A stretch of DNA of 13,614 nucleotides from Spirochaeta sp. (GTDB lineage Bacteria; Spirochaetota; Spirochaetia; DSM-27196; SLAA01): NCBI GenBank assembly GCA_020201015.1, contig JAIVHN010000026.1, forward strand, positions 1 through 13,614. Reading direction: 5' to 3'. The position numbers were made by a program, and so were the translations under genes. Of the stretch, positions 1 through 7,081 are shown piece by piece (the stretch's first letter is position 1; every line of letters starts with the position of its first letter). The notes below the pieces were generated by a model. It did not search any database, was not told the origin of the DNA, and saw nothing but the letters and a program-made list of their open reading frames with translations.

Positions 1-184
1 ATCGGCTACCAGCATATTGTTCGCGGAGATCGCAGCGGGCTTGAGTTAGATGTGAGTTCCAGGGTTCCACGCTTCCGGCATTCATACCCGTAAAGGAAAC
101 CGCAGTCTTGGGAGCCTCCGTCCGTTCGGCATCAATAATAACCGGTCTGCGATTGCGACTTCTCGTTCGCTTCCCACATCTCAC
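1..184 (-). CDS. Possible partial ORF running off the left edge
   Basis: On the minus strand a frame stays open from a GTG at 184 to the window edge, about 61 codons, with an in-frame ATG at 85. The predicted N-terminus is arginine-rich (RCGKRTRSRNRRPVII) and then becomes of ordinary composition (DAERTEAPKT). I do not recognise the family. No convincing ribosome binding site precedes either start. It lies downstream of the acyltransferase gene in the same direction, with a spacer of about 98 bases, so it could be a further operon member. The plus strand also has a short open stretch here (1-93), so the strand is not certain. The rest of the 1-282 interval shows only an 11-bp tandem repeat. 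Confidence 0.2.
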   Translation of the reverse strand, partial: MRCGKRTRSRNRRPVIIDAERTEAPKTAVSFTGMNAGSVEPWNSHLTQARCDLREQYAGSR

Positions 185-206
185 CTCACATTGAAAAGAC
201 CAGTGT

Positions 207-228
207 ATGACTACAATATGACTATAAT
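207..228. repeat. 11-bp imperfect tandem repeat
   Basis: Two adjacent 11-bp units, ATGACTACAAT and ATGACTATAAT, differ at one position and are followed by a further ATG. They lie in the AT-rich spacer downstream of the acyltransferase gene. A TATAAT hexamer is created at 223-228, but no well-spaced -35 box accompanies it on the plus strand, so I do not call a promoter. Confidence 0.6.
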
Positions 229-282
229 ATGTCGCTGTAAAGATTAATGCTCGGTATGAGTGAGGTAGGCCAGACGGTGAGC

Positions 283-1146
283 TCAGTCGCCGTACACAAG
301 GCGCCGGGCGACCTTCTTCACAACGTCAATGCTGTGCAGAGCGTCGGCAGGGAGCTGCGGCATGGCAATGTGCTGTGCGGAAACCGCGGTATGGAGCATC
401 TCGGCAAGGGTCTTGCGGTCGGGGGCCCAGATTGGCTCGTGGCCGTAGCGAATGCGGCAGGTAATACGCGGGGCGTGAAAAGCACGGTATATGTGGGTCA
501 AAAGCGGCGGCCATTCTTCCCAACCAATAACGACGCTTGCAGGCGGCCAGGAGCGTGAGGTCTCGTAACAGATGCTGGCCCAGTAGACCGGGCGTTTGAG
601 GTCCACCGGCACCTGGAGCAGTGCCGACTTGAACTTCCTGACCGACCCGCCGCGGCTAGTGCGTCCCTCCGGGAAGACCATGAGTGTGGCACCGTGTTGC
701 AGGATCCGCCGCATTACTTCCTGGGCCTGTCCAAGCGCTTTCATGCTCATACGGTTTATAAAGGCCACTCCAACGGTTTTCAAGACAGCGCTGAAGCCTA
801 TAATGCTTCCATACCGGTGGTTGACCATGAAGCGGCAGCCCAACTCACTTAAGAAGGTGAAGGAGTCGGCCCAGCTCACGTGGTTTGCTACAACCAGTGC
901 GCCGTCAGGCGGTAAGCTGCCTTCACGGCGAACCCGGATATTAGATGCGCACAGCAAAACACGACCCACTTTACGAGATATTACAGGCCTCAAACGACGA
1001 TATGTTGAGATAGGAAGCACCGCACGGAGTATGAGAACCACGAGGGCCCCGGAAAAGAAGACCGTGGTGAAGTAGAGCAGTCGTGTAAGCGCTCGGAAGC
1101 TACCGAACAGTGTGTGTCGCAGCTCGGTGGACAAAAAATATGACAT
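283..1146 (-). CDS. PlsC-family lysophospholipid / 1-acylglycerol-3-phosphate acyltransferase
   Basis: A 287-residue membrane-associated acyltransferase. Seen: a hydrophobic N-terminal segment (about residues 22-45), the catalytic HxxxxD box as NHVSWAD at 88-94 (His89, Asp94), and the acceptor-phosphate motif FPEGRTSRGG at 158-167. These are the hallmarks of the PlsC superfamily, which transfers acyl chains to lysophosphatidate or related lysolipids at the inner membrane. The acyl acceptor cannot be read from sequence. The ATG at 1146 follows the ArsD-like gene by 27 bases; the ribosome binding site is weak, consistent with a downstream operon gene. Its place at the end of an arsenic operon is unusual. 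It could act on membrane repair or on an arsenic-linked lipid, or it may simply be cotranscribed. The family call is firm; the role is open. Confidence 0.88.
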   Translation of the reverse strand: MSYFLSTELRHTLFGSFRALTRLLYFTTVFFSGALVVLILRAVLPISTYRRLRPVISRKVGRVLLCASNIRVRREGSLPPDGALVVANHVSWADSFTFLSELGCRFMVNHRYGSIIGFSAVLKTVGVAFINRMSMKALGQAQEVMRRILQHGATLMVFPEGRTSRGGSVRKFKSALLQVPVDLKRPVYWASICYETSRSWPPASVVIGWEEWPPLLTHIYRAFHAPRITCRIRYGHEPIWAPDRKTLAEMLHTAVSAQHIAMPQLPADALHSIDVVKKVARRLVYGD

Positions 1147-1173
1147 CTATGCTCAGTATACCGCCGAAGGGCC

Positions 1174-1587
1174 TTACGCGATAGGCTGAATGCCAAGCTT
1201 TTCAAGTTCCTCGCGGATAACGCGCTCAGAGAGCTTGCCGCCGCTTTGTATAACGCGCCCATTGAAGGCAATAATTGGCGCGGTGCCACCGTTTTGCACA
1301 GCCTCCATTACGGCCGGGTTCTGGAAGAACTCGGGTGAGAAGAGGTCTGCTTTTGTGAAGTGAACTTTGTTACCGTAGCGTTTGGCAAAGCGGTGCTCGA
1401 ACGCAAGCACCGCGCTTTCCCAGGTGTTGCTGCCCGCACAATCCAAGGCTGGCGGAGCAAAAACTGTCACTTCCGCGTCGGAACCGTTGGGCCCGTCGGC
1501 GCGTGCCTCACCGCCGTGAGCGGCGGCAGCGGGCCCGGGGCTACTGCCCCGAGCCGCGATATCGTCATGAGAATTATGCTGTGACAT
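1174..1587 (-). CDS. ArsD-like thioredoxin-fold protein downstream of ArsA
   Basis: A 137-residue protein starting at the ATG at 1587. A GGAG ribosome binding site sits just upstream inside the end of arsA, and the two genes overlap by 14 bases; longer in-frame starts lie deeper in arsA and lack such support. Residues 1-38 form a low-complexity extension rich in Ala, Gly, Pro and His. Residues 39-137 read as a small thioredoxin fold resembling the ArsD two genes upstream: VTVFAPPALDC matches ArsD's IELFDPPMCC, and EFFQNPAVMEAVQNGGTAPI matches ArsD's FMENPEVLALLQ...LPV. Only one cysteine (Cys50) remains where ArsD has a CC pair plus a third Cys, and a probable cis-proline is Pro104. I infer a diverged ArsD paralogue that may pass metalloid or thiols to ArsA, or a redox partner. 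No family name is certain. Confidence 0.75.
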   Translation of the reverse strand: MSQHNSHDDIAARGSSPGPAAAAHGGEARADGPNGSDAEVTVFAPPALDCAGSNTWESAVLAFEHRFAKRYGNKVHFTKADLFSPEFFQNPAVMEAVQNGGTAPIIAFNGRVIQSGGKLSERVIREELEKLGIQPIA

Positions 1588-3448
1588 GAGCTTTCTCCGG
1601 AGTGAAGAGCGACTCACCGGCACGCCGTACCATCTCAAGACCCATGATCTCGGTTTCAAACAGCGGCATGGTTGCTACCGGGAGACCAAAGCGCTCGTTA
1701 ATCTCGCCTAAGTACTTCTCCTGCATCAGGCGGCGGGCCTTAAAGTAGTCGTTGGTGCAGTTCTCTTTGCGTAGCACCTGGTTGGCCACTACGAACTGCG
1801 TGCTGATGTTTGCCTTCTTCAGATCGAGCATGGCGCGATACGCCTCTATCACCGGGGTTGATTCCGGGTAGACCACAAAGGCAAAGGCGCTGCGTTCGGG
1901 GTCTTTCATCTGCGCAATGATTCGGTCAAAGCGCTGCTGGGTGTCTTTCTTCACCTCGTTGCCGGCCTCGGTGGTGGAGACCATCATCCCCACCTGATCT
2001 GCGTAGTCAAAAGGTAGTTCAAGCAGGCGCAGTGTATGACCGGTAGGCGCGGTGTCAAACACCACAATATCGTAGTCCTCGCGCTCCACGTAGCCCATGA
2101 AGGTATCAAAGGCTGCCATTTCCTCGGTACAAGGAGACTCAAGCTCCTCACGAACTGCCGCCATCATTTCCTCGGAGTACTTCTTCTTAGCGTCCTCAAT
2201 AATTCGGTCTTTGTAAGTCTTGACCGCCTCTTCCTGGTCAATCATGACCGCATCAAGGTTGGCTACTCCCTCTATAGGATTAATGCCGGAACCAACATTC
2301 TGCTCCATTACCTGACCAATGTGCGATGCTGGATCCGTGGTGAGCAACAGCGTCTTGAAACCGCGCTCGGCAAGTGCAACTGCAACCGCACAGGAAACTG
2401 CGGTCTTACCTACGCCGCCTTTGCCGGTAAAAAACAGTGCCTTGGTCTTGCCAGCAGTGGGCCGAATGACCTCAAGAAGCTTGGCGGAGTCGATCTCGAC
2501 GAAATCTGCCCCTTTGGTGGGTGTAACCCCGGCCTGGAGCATAATCTCGGGCTTGTGACCGTTGGTAGAGAACAGGTCGCGCGCTACGTTCCGCAGGCCC
2601 TGCACGCCTTTAATCTCGCCGTTGCGCTGGTACATGTGCTTCACCGGTACGTCGAACTCCTCGGAGATTCGTTTGAGATAGTTCTGCTGCATGTCGTAGC
2701 GGCTGCGGAAGAAGGGGGTATCACAGATCTCCTCGGCGAGAATACCGTTTACAATGAGCTGTGTTTTCTTGACGCCGATCTGCGCAAGCTCCTTGGAGGC
2801 GCGCTGTGTTTCGTAGACCGAGGTGCCTTCCGGCTGCAGTACAAAGGTGAACTCGGTACGGCTTGGGTCACCAAGCAGGCGCGTGGCCTCGTCGTATTTT
2901 TTCTTGTTCTCTTGAATTGAGGCCACCGGGCCAATGCAGGTATTGCCGGTGCCCTTAGCGCTCTCTTCTATATGCTTGCTCCAGTCCACCGGTAGCTCAA
3001 GCATCCGCAGGGTGTGACCGGTGGGTGCGGTGTCAAAGATTACAACATCGTACCCTGTGCCTTCATCACCGTCCTCGCCCGCCATGAAGTCGACGAAACG
3101 GTCGAAAGAGGCGATCTCGGTTGTACACGGGGAGTTGAACTGCTCCTCAAGCACCTTAATAACGCTTTCCGGCATGACTGCCCGCATAGGAGCCAATGTC
3201 CGCTCGCGGTACTCCTCGGTCGCCTTGTCAGGGTCGATCTCCATACCCCAAAGGTTATCTACGCCAAGCGGACGGATCTGGTGTCCAATCTCGGTCTCAA
3301 AAACATCCGAGAGGTTGCTTGCCGGGTCCGTCGTGATAATGAGTGTGCGTTTGCCTTGATCGGCGTTCTGCACTGCGGTGGCGCAAGCCATGGTGGTCTT
3401 GCCGACGCCGCCTTTTCCGGAGAAAAATATATACTGTGTTTGACTCAT
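1574..3448 (-). CDS. arsA: Arsenite-stimulated ATPase ArsA, two-domain form
   Basis: A 624-residue cytosolic ATPase that accepts As(III)/Sb(III) from ArsD and energises an arsenite efflux pump. Seen: two homologous halves, each with a deviant Walker A (GKGGVGKT at 11-18 and 342-349) and the DTAPTGHT switch/signal motif (139-146 and 465-472). The three metalloid-ligand cysteines known from E. coli ArsA (113, 172, 422) have clear counterparts: Cys108 and Cys440, both in SPCT contexts, and Cys171 in NTCIGP. The ATG at 3448 is preceded by AAAGGAA. It lies 50 bases after arsD and overlaps the ArsD-like gene by 14 bases. No ArsB or Acr3 gene is next to it, so the membrane channel is missing from this window. 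A long open frame on the opposite strand (2036-2920) is a shadow. Confidence 0.97.
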   Translation of the reverse strand: MSQTQYIFFSGKGGVGKTTMACATAVQNADQGKRTLIITTDPASNLSDVFETEIGHQIRPLGVDNLWGMEIDPDKATEEYRERTLAPMRAVMPESVIKVLEEQFNSPCTTEIASFDRFVDFMAGEDGDEGTGYDVVIFDTAPTGHTLRMLELPVDWSKHIEESAKGTGNTCIGPVASIQENKKKYDEATRLLGDPSRTEFTFVLQPEGTSVYETQRASKELAQIGVKKTQLIVNGILAEEICDTPFFRSRYDMQQNYLKRISEEFDVPVKHMYQRNGEIKGVQGLRNVARDLFSTNGHKPEIMLQAGVTPTKGADFVEIDSAKLLEVIRPTAGKTKALFFTGKGGVGKTAVSCAVAVALAERGFKTLLLTTDPASHIGQVMEQNVGSGINPIEGVANLDAVMIDQEEAVKTYKDRIIEDAKKKYSEEMMAAVREELESPCTEEMAAFDTFMGYVEREDYDIVVFDTAPTGHTLRLLELPFDYADQVGMMVSTTEAGNEVKKDTQQRFDRIIAQMKDPERSAFAFVVYPESTPVIEAYRAMLDLKKANISTQFVVANQVLRKENCTNDYFKARRLMQEKYLGEINERFGLPVATMPLFETEIMGLEMVRRAGESLFTPEKAHVTA

Positions 3449-3498
3449 ACTGTTATTCCTTTGTGTGTTTACGGTTTTGCTGTGGATGCTGCAGCGAG

Positions 3499-3831
3499 CT
3501 AGACCGTCGGACTCACCGCAAGATACCCGACAAGCTCGTCGTAGCTTGGAAAGCCACCTTGCTTTACTACCTTACCGTCCACGGCGGTAACCGGCAGAAT
3601 ATCGGTGCCCTTGGCCTGCAACAGCGCCAACACTTCAGGGTTCTCCATGAACTTCTGGCCGTTCTGTTGCAGCAGGTAGCGCTCCACCTTTACCCCGTGC
3701 TCTTTCTTGAGCTTAAGAACTGCCTCATCCATGTCCAGCAGTGCCGGGTCAATGGCAGGGCCACAGAGGCCGCCGGGGCAACACATGGGTGGGTCAAAAA
3801 GCTCAATCTTGGGATTATCTGAAATACTCAT
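3499..3831 (-). CDS. arsD: Arsenic metallochaperone ArsD
   Basis: A 110-residue chaperone that binds cytosolic As(III) and hands it to ArsA. Seen: the N-terminal thioredoxin-like strand followed by MCCPGGLCG, giving Cys17, Cys18 and Cys23. These match the Cys12-Cys13-Cys18 trithiolate site known in E. coli ArsD. The later ENPEVLALLQAKGTDILPVT region is also typical of the family. The additional vicinal cysteine pairs found at the C-terminus of plasmid R773 ArsD are absent, as in many chromosomal ArsD proteins. The ATG at 3831 has an AGGAG ribosome binding site about 8 bases upstream and lies 16 bases after arsR. Confidence 0.97.
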   Translation of the reverse strand: MSISDNPKIELFDPPMCCPGGLCGPAIDPALLDMDEAVLKLKKEHGVKVERYLLQQNGQKFMENPEVLALLQAKGTDILPVTAVDGKVVKQGGFPSYDELVGYLAVSPTV

Positions 3832-3847
3832 ACATAAACTCCTATGA

Positions 3848-4300
3848 TTACGCGTGGTTGGTTGTGCTCACACGCGTGATACGTTGTTGTAGCTCGTCCC
3901 CGGAAACAAATCCGACAACACATTGTTCATTTGCTCGTAGTTGTAGGCGCATCTTGAGGCGTTCTAGATCCGCCCCGTAGGGCTCGCCGCATAGAAGGCT
4001 CTTCAGTAAGGGCACGAGCTGGTCCATGTATGGCTCGGTCTCCAAGCGATGATAGGCCCAGGTGCCGCGCTTTTGAGCGGTTACAAGCCCTGCCTGTTTG
4101 AGTGCCGAGAGGTGCCGTGAAACCTGGTATTGTGGCACTTGCATGGCGTCCACCAACTCGCAGACACACAGCGGCCGATCCTGTGCAAAAAACAGGTGCA
4201 GAATTCTCAACCGCGTTTCATCCGCAAGGTTGCGAAACAAGGTAGCTGGTTTGCTGTGGGGAGCCTGTGTCTCGTCTAGAGGCCGATCTGTATGCTTCAT
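3848..4300 (-). CDS. arsR: ArsR-family As(III)-responsive repressor (first copy)
   Basis: A 150-residue winged-helix repressor that leaves DNA when As(III)/Sb(III) binds. Seen: a DNA-recognition helix region (VPQYQVSRHLSALKQAG at about 55-71) preceded by PLCVCELV. The last is the classical ELCVCDL metalloid site, here Cys45 and Cys47. Further cysteines are at 104 and 127 in a C-terminal tail longer than usual. I chose the ATG at 4300. An in-frame ATG at 4330 lies inside the promoter/operator and upstream of the expected transcript start, so it is unlikely. There is no Shine-Dalgarno sequence before 4300, and the -10 box ends about 9 bases upstream, implying an almost leaderless mRNA. It is the first gene of the arsRDA operon and probably controls itself and the 6836-9646 operon. 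Confidence 0.95.
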   Translation of the reverse strand: MKHTDRPLDETQAPHSKPATLFRNLADETRLRILHLFFAQDRPLCVCELVDAMQVPQYQVSRHLSALKQAGLVTAQKRGTWAYHRLETEPYMDQLVPLLKSLLCGEPYGADLERLKMRLQLRANEQCVVGFVSGDELQQRITRVSTTNHA

Positions 4301-4309
4301 GATGCATAT

Positions 4310-4338
4310 AATGTATGCGTATAAACGCATGTTGTCAA
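4310..4338 (-). promoter_or_regulatory. arsR promoter with embedded ArsR operator dyad
   Basis: Read on the minus strand: -35 TTGACA (4338-4333), a 17-base spacer and -10 TACATT (4315-4310). The spacer contains a perfect inverted repeat, ATGCGT-TTAT-ACGCAT (4330-4315), placed to block polymerase. A second weaker dyad (GCATA-N5-TATGC) follows towards the start codon. ArsR repressors typically bind such dyads over the promoter. The same layout recurs at 6705-6734. Confidence 0.75.
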
Positions 4339-4351
4339 GCGCATATTGTTT

Positions 4352-4375
4352 TGGTTTGTAGAATGGTTTGTAGAA
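4352..4375. repeat. 12-bp perfect tandem duplication
   Basis: TGGTTTGTAGAA occurs twice head to tail (4352-4363 and 4364-4375) in the intergenic region between the arsR promoter and the PstS-like gene. No function is apparent. The remainder of this 200-base spacer (4376-4505) shows no promoter that I can defend. Confidence 0.8.
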
Positions 4376-4505
4376 ATAGAGAAGAAATCAGGCTGAGGTC
4401 CTTGTAACTAAGAGGCGCTGCATGTAGTTTTAGGAAAAATCTTTTGATACATGAGTCAAAAACTCGTGAATAGCGCTGAGTTGAGAAGCCAAAAGGAGTT
4501 CTTCA

Positions 4506-5176
4506 GTGAAAAAGAATTTTATGCGGCTTGTTGTGTGTGCTGCAGCGTTTTGCGCTCTTACAATGGGCTTGAACTGCACGCGCAGGTAGCACTTCGGGTT
4601 TCCGGTGCGACAACAATACAGCCCGCGGCCGAACTGGTTGCAGAAAGTTTTGCTCGGTCGTACTCAGGCTCGGCAGACGTGCAGGGCGGCGGCAGTGGAG
4701 CAGGGATTCGCCTTGTCCGCAACGGAACGGCCGACATCGATATGGTATCTAGAGCACTAACCACTGAGGAACTCTCTGATCTCGAGGCAGTCACCTATGG
4801 TTTTGACGCATTAGTCTTCATAGTAAATCGTGCAAACCCGCTGGAAGAGCTCAGATTGAGCGATGTTCGCCAGATTTATTCCGGTGCTGCCACTAACTGG
4901 GGGAGCCTAAGCGGCTGGGACAACGACATCGTTGTGATCAATAAAGAGATTGGGCGCGCAACGCTGGATTTGTTTGAGGGCTATTCCGGAGTTTCCCATC
5001 GAGACCGGGCAGCGAGTGCTGAAACACTTGGAAACGGCAACTATCCAATACTGCGTGAACTTAACCTGGTTGTTCGTGAAGAAACCGAGCTTTCACGGTC
5101 ATTTACGGATCTTTTTTTTGAACCGGAAGTACGGTCCTATATCGAGGCTTCCGGTGTCGTGCCGGCCGACCTATGA
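4506..5176 (+). CDS. Short PstS-like periplasmic binding protein, frameshifted in the signal peptide
   Basis: About 223 residues once one frameshift is allowed. The GTG at 4506 has an AAGGAG ribosome binding site and begins a clear signal peptide (MKKNFMRLVVCAAAFCALTMG). That frame hits TAG at 4587, while the mature domain continues in the -1 frame as LELHAQVALRVSG. Restoring one G in the GGG run at 4565-4567 would join them. The mature part shows PstS-like motifs: SGATTIQP, GGGSGAGI followed by DIDMVSR, VFIVNRANP, and IYSGAATNW. The phosphate-contacting loop, usually GSGTR, reads GRATL here, so the ligand may not be orthodox phosphate. At about 200 mature residues it is shorter than transport PstS (over 300). 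It has no ABC partners and is coupled to a chemoreceptor, suggesting a sensory role. The alternative ATG at 4451 lacks a ribosome binding site. Confidence 0.8.
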
Positions 5177-6671
5177 CTGGAGAAATTAAGAAACGACTGC
5201 TTCAATTCGACTCAAAATAAGCATGCCGATTCTTGTGATGAATATCGTTGTACTGCTTGCTTTCCTCTTCATTTATGTATCGGTTCAGGTTGGTTTGACC
5301 CAGGCAGTGGATCAACGGGAGCAGGTGCTTGAGCTTGCTCGGAACGTAGACGCGCTAAACATACAGATTCGAGATGGCATTTTAACCACCGAGGACCGCT
5401 TTGCGATTGGAGCGGCGCAGACTTCACTTGTGGTTCTTGAGGAACTAGATGAAATAGCGGAGCAGTTCCCTGAACAAGCGGAACAGTTTCGAGGCGAGTA
5501 CCTGGGATTCTTCTCGGGGCTGGTCTCTATTAACTCGCTTTTCAATGAGAACAGACAGGATGAGGGGCGCTTGCGTTTGCAGGAACTCGAAGTTCTTGTT
5601 GATCGCATGGCCGCAGTACAACAGCAAGTTCTACATAGCGCAGCTGAGCAGTACTCGGCGGCAATGGCACAAACAACCGTGGCAATGCTGAGTTCTTTCT
5701 TGGTATTTGTGTTCATTAGCCTACTCATTCTCTTGCTGCTTATTCCGAGAATGATTCTTCATCCAATCGAGCGCGCAATGAAGGATATGACGCGTGTTGC
5801 CAGCGGCGATCTTGGCGGTGAAATAGTTGTCGCGTCACAATACGAAATTGGAAAAATGAGCGCGGCGCTTGCTACTATGGTTGCACGGCTACGTGAGGTG
5901 ATAGGTACTGTGCAAGGCTCGGCCCATGAGGTCTCGTCTGGAAGTCGCGAGATTAGCTCAATAACGGATCACCTTTCCCAGGGTGCGGCCGGGCAAGCCT
6001 CGGCAACCGAAGAGGTTTCGGCAAGCATGGAGCAGATGGGTTCTAGCATTACCAAAAACTCGGAGAACTCGGGAGTGGCCACGGGTATTGCAAAACAAGC
6101 TGCGGAGAATGCCGCGCATGGGGCCGAGGTGGTTCAACGTACGCTTGACGCAATGCGGGATATAGCTAGCCGCGTCGGTATTATTGATGATATTGCGCGC
6201 CATACTAATTTATTAGCACTGAATGCGGCAATTGAAGCGGCACGCGCCGGAGAGAGCGGTAGGGGCTTTGCGGTCGTTGCAGGAGAAGTGCGCAAGCTGG
6301 CCGAGCGGAGCGGATCCGCTGCAGGTGAAATTGCCGAGGTATCGACCAAGAGTGTGCTTGTCGCCGAAGAGGCGGGGCAGCTGCTTGAAACGGTGGTTGC
6401 AGATGTAAAGCGCACCGCTGAGCTGATGGTTGAAATTAGCTCTGCGGGTGCTGAACAGCGTTCCGGCGCAGAGCAAATAAACAGCTCTCTTACTCAACTT
6501 GATCAAGTTATTCAGCAGAACGCCTCCTCAAGCGAGGAACTGGCATCGATGTCTGAGCAGCTTATGGCACAAGCGCAAGCAATGGATGAGGCAACACGCT
6601 TCTTTCAGTTAGGTGATTATGTACAGGATGCGCCAGCAGGGCGTCAGGCGCTGCCGGAACCGCAGTCATAG
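5173..6671 (+). CDS. Methyl-accepting chemotaxis protein, frameshifted near the N-terminus
   Basis: An inner-membrane chemoreceptor of about 499 residues if one frameshift is repaired. The ATG at 5173 overlaps the TGA of the binding-protein gene (ATGA) and encodes MTGEIKKRLLQFDSK before TAA at 5218. The rest is in the -1 frame, where KISMPILVMN continues naturally; one A lost from the run at 5214-5217 explains the break. Counting from the downstream ATG at 5223 (482 residues): first membrane helix about 1-23, a helical periplasmic domain about 24-150, second membrane helix about 152-178, HAMP about 178-230, then the signalling domain. The conserved hairpin tip at about 320-362 contains TNLLALNAAIEAARAG and GRGFAVVAGEVRKLAERS, which contact CheA/CheW. 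Coupling to a periplasmic binding protein suggests indirect ligand sensing. The 5223 ATG could be used alone but has a poor ribosome binding site. Confidence 0.88.
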
Positions 6672-6704
6672 GGTATCTGTCACACCACATCACACAAACG
6701 ACAC

Positions 6705-6734
6705 TTGACAAATATGCGGCCGGACGCATATTAT
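6705..6734 (+). promoter_or_regulatory. Promoter and probable ArsR operator for the FmdB-YlbF operon
   Basis: -35 TTGACA (6705-6710) and -10 TATTAT (6729-6734) with an 18-base spacer. The spacer is filled by a perfect 7-bp inverted repeat, ATATGCG-GCCGGA-CGCATAT (6712-6731). A further dyad, TATGC-N8-GCATA, follows at 6736-6753. The same order of TTGACA, ATGCG, CGCAT and -10 occurs in the arsR promoter at 4310-4338, so I infer binding by the same ArsR. The transcript would carry a leader of about 95 bases. Confidence 0.75.
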
Positions 6735-6835
6735 GTATGCAGCGAAAAGCATATATCGTTGCAGTATTGAGTGCACCATAGTAGGCTGCAGTGTCGAATG
6801 TGCTGTTCGATAATTTCATTGAGCAGGAGTAATGC

Positions 6836-7048
6836 ATGACATATGAGTACCGTTGTCGCGACTGCGACGAAACGTTTGACGTTACTGCCAGTGTGGCCGA
6901 GAAGGCGGCAGGACTCTCTCCGGAGTGTCCCAAGTGTGGGTCCTCGAATGTTTCTCAGGTTTTTGGGGGTTTCGGCGTGTTGTCGGGATCCAGAGCCAGC
7001 GGCCTCGGCGGCGGATCAATGTGCGGCCCCGGTGCCGGGTGCTGCTAA
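6836..7048 (+). CDS. FmdB-type zinc-ribbon protein with Cys-rich C-terminus
   Basis: A 70-residue protein. Seen: MTYEYRCRDC, which is the usual FmdB-family opening, and two CxxC knuckles (Cys7/Cys10 and Cys31/Cys34) forming a rubredoxin-like zinc ribbon. A flexible Gly/Ser tail follows, ending MCGPGAGCC (Cys63, Cys69, Cys70). FmdB proteins are annotated as putative regulators; their biochemical function is not established, and Cys-rich tails are common among them. The ATG has a GCAGGAG ribosome binding site at 6823-6829. It is first in a five-gene operon behind an apparent ArsR operator. The three terminal cysteines could bind As(III) or another soft metal, or be modified by the flavoprotein downstream; both are inference. 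Confidence 0.88.
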   Translation: MTYEYRCRDCDETFDVTASVAEKAAGLSPECPKCGSSNVSQVFGGFGVLSGSRASGLGGGSMCGPGAGCC

Positions 7049-7081
7049 ATCAACATAATTTAGGACAGGAAGGAGAACACG

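Noticed and set aside
2036..2920. A 294-codon open frame on the plus strand opposite arsA
   Set aside because: It is the complement of a highly conserved ArsA coding region, has no recognisable motifs or ribosome binding site, and similar shadows occur opposite the other real genes.
4301..4330. Longer arsR start at the ATG at 4330
   Set aside because: It would place coding sequence inside the operator and upstream of the predicted transcript start, and the extra residues (MRLYAYIICI) are encoded by the palindrome itself.
5212..5223. Programmed -1 ribosomal frameshifting in the chemoreceptor gene
   Set aside because: The slip site is a short A run without a clear heptameric pattern or downstream pseudoknot that I can see; a lost base is simpler, though reads should be checked.
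6799..6839. Small upstream ORF (MCCSIISLSRSNA) whose stop overlaps the zinc-ribbon start
   Set aside because: It looks like a possible leader peptide with vicinal cysteines, but it lacks a ribosome binding site and the length is easily met by chance.
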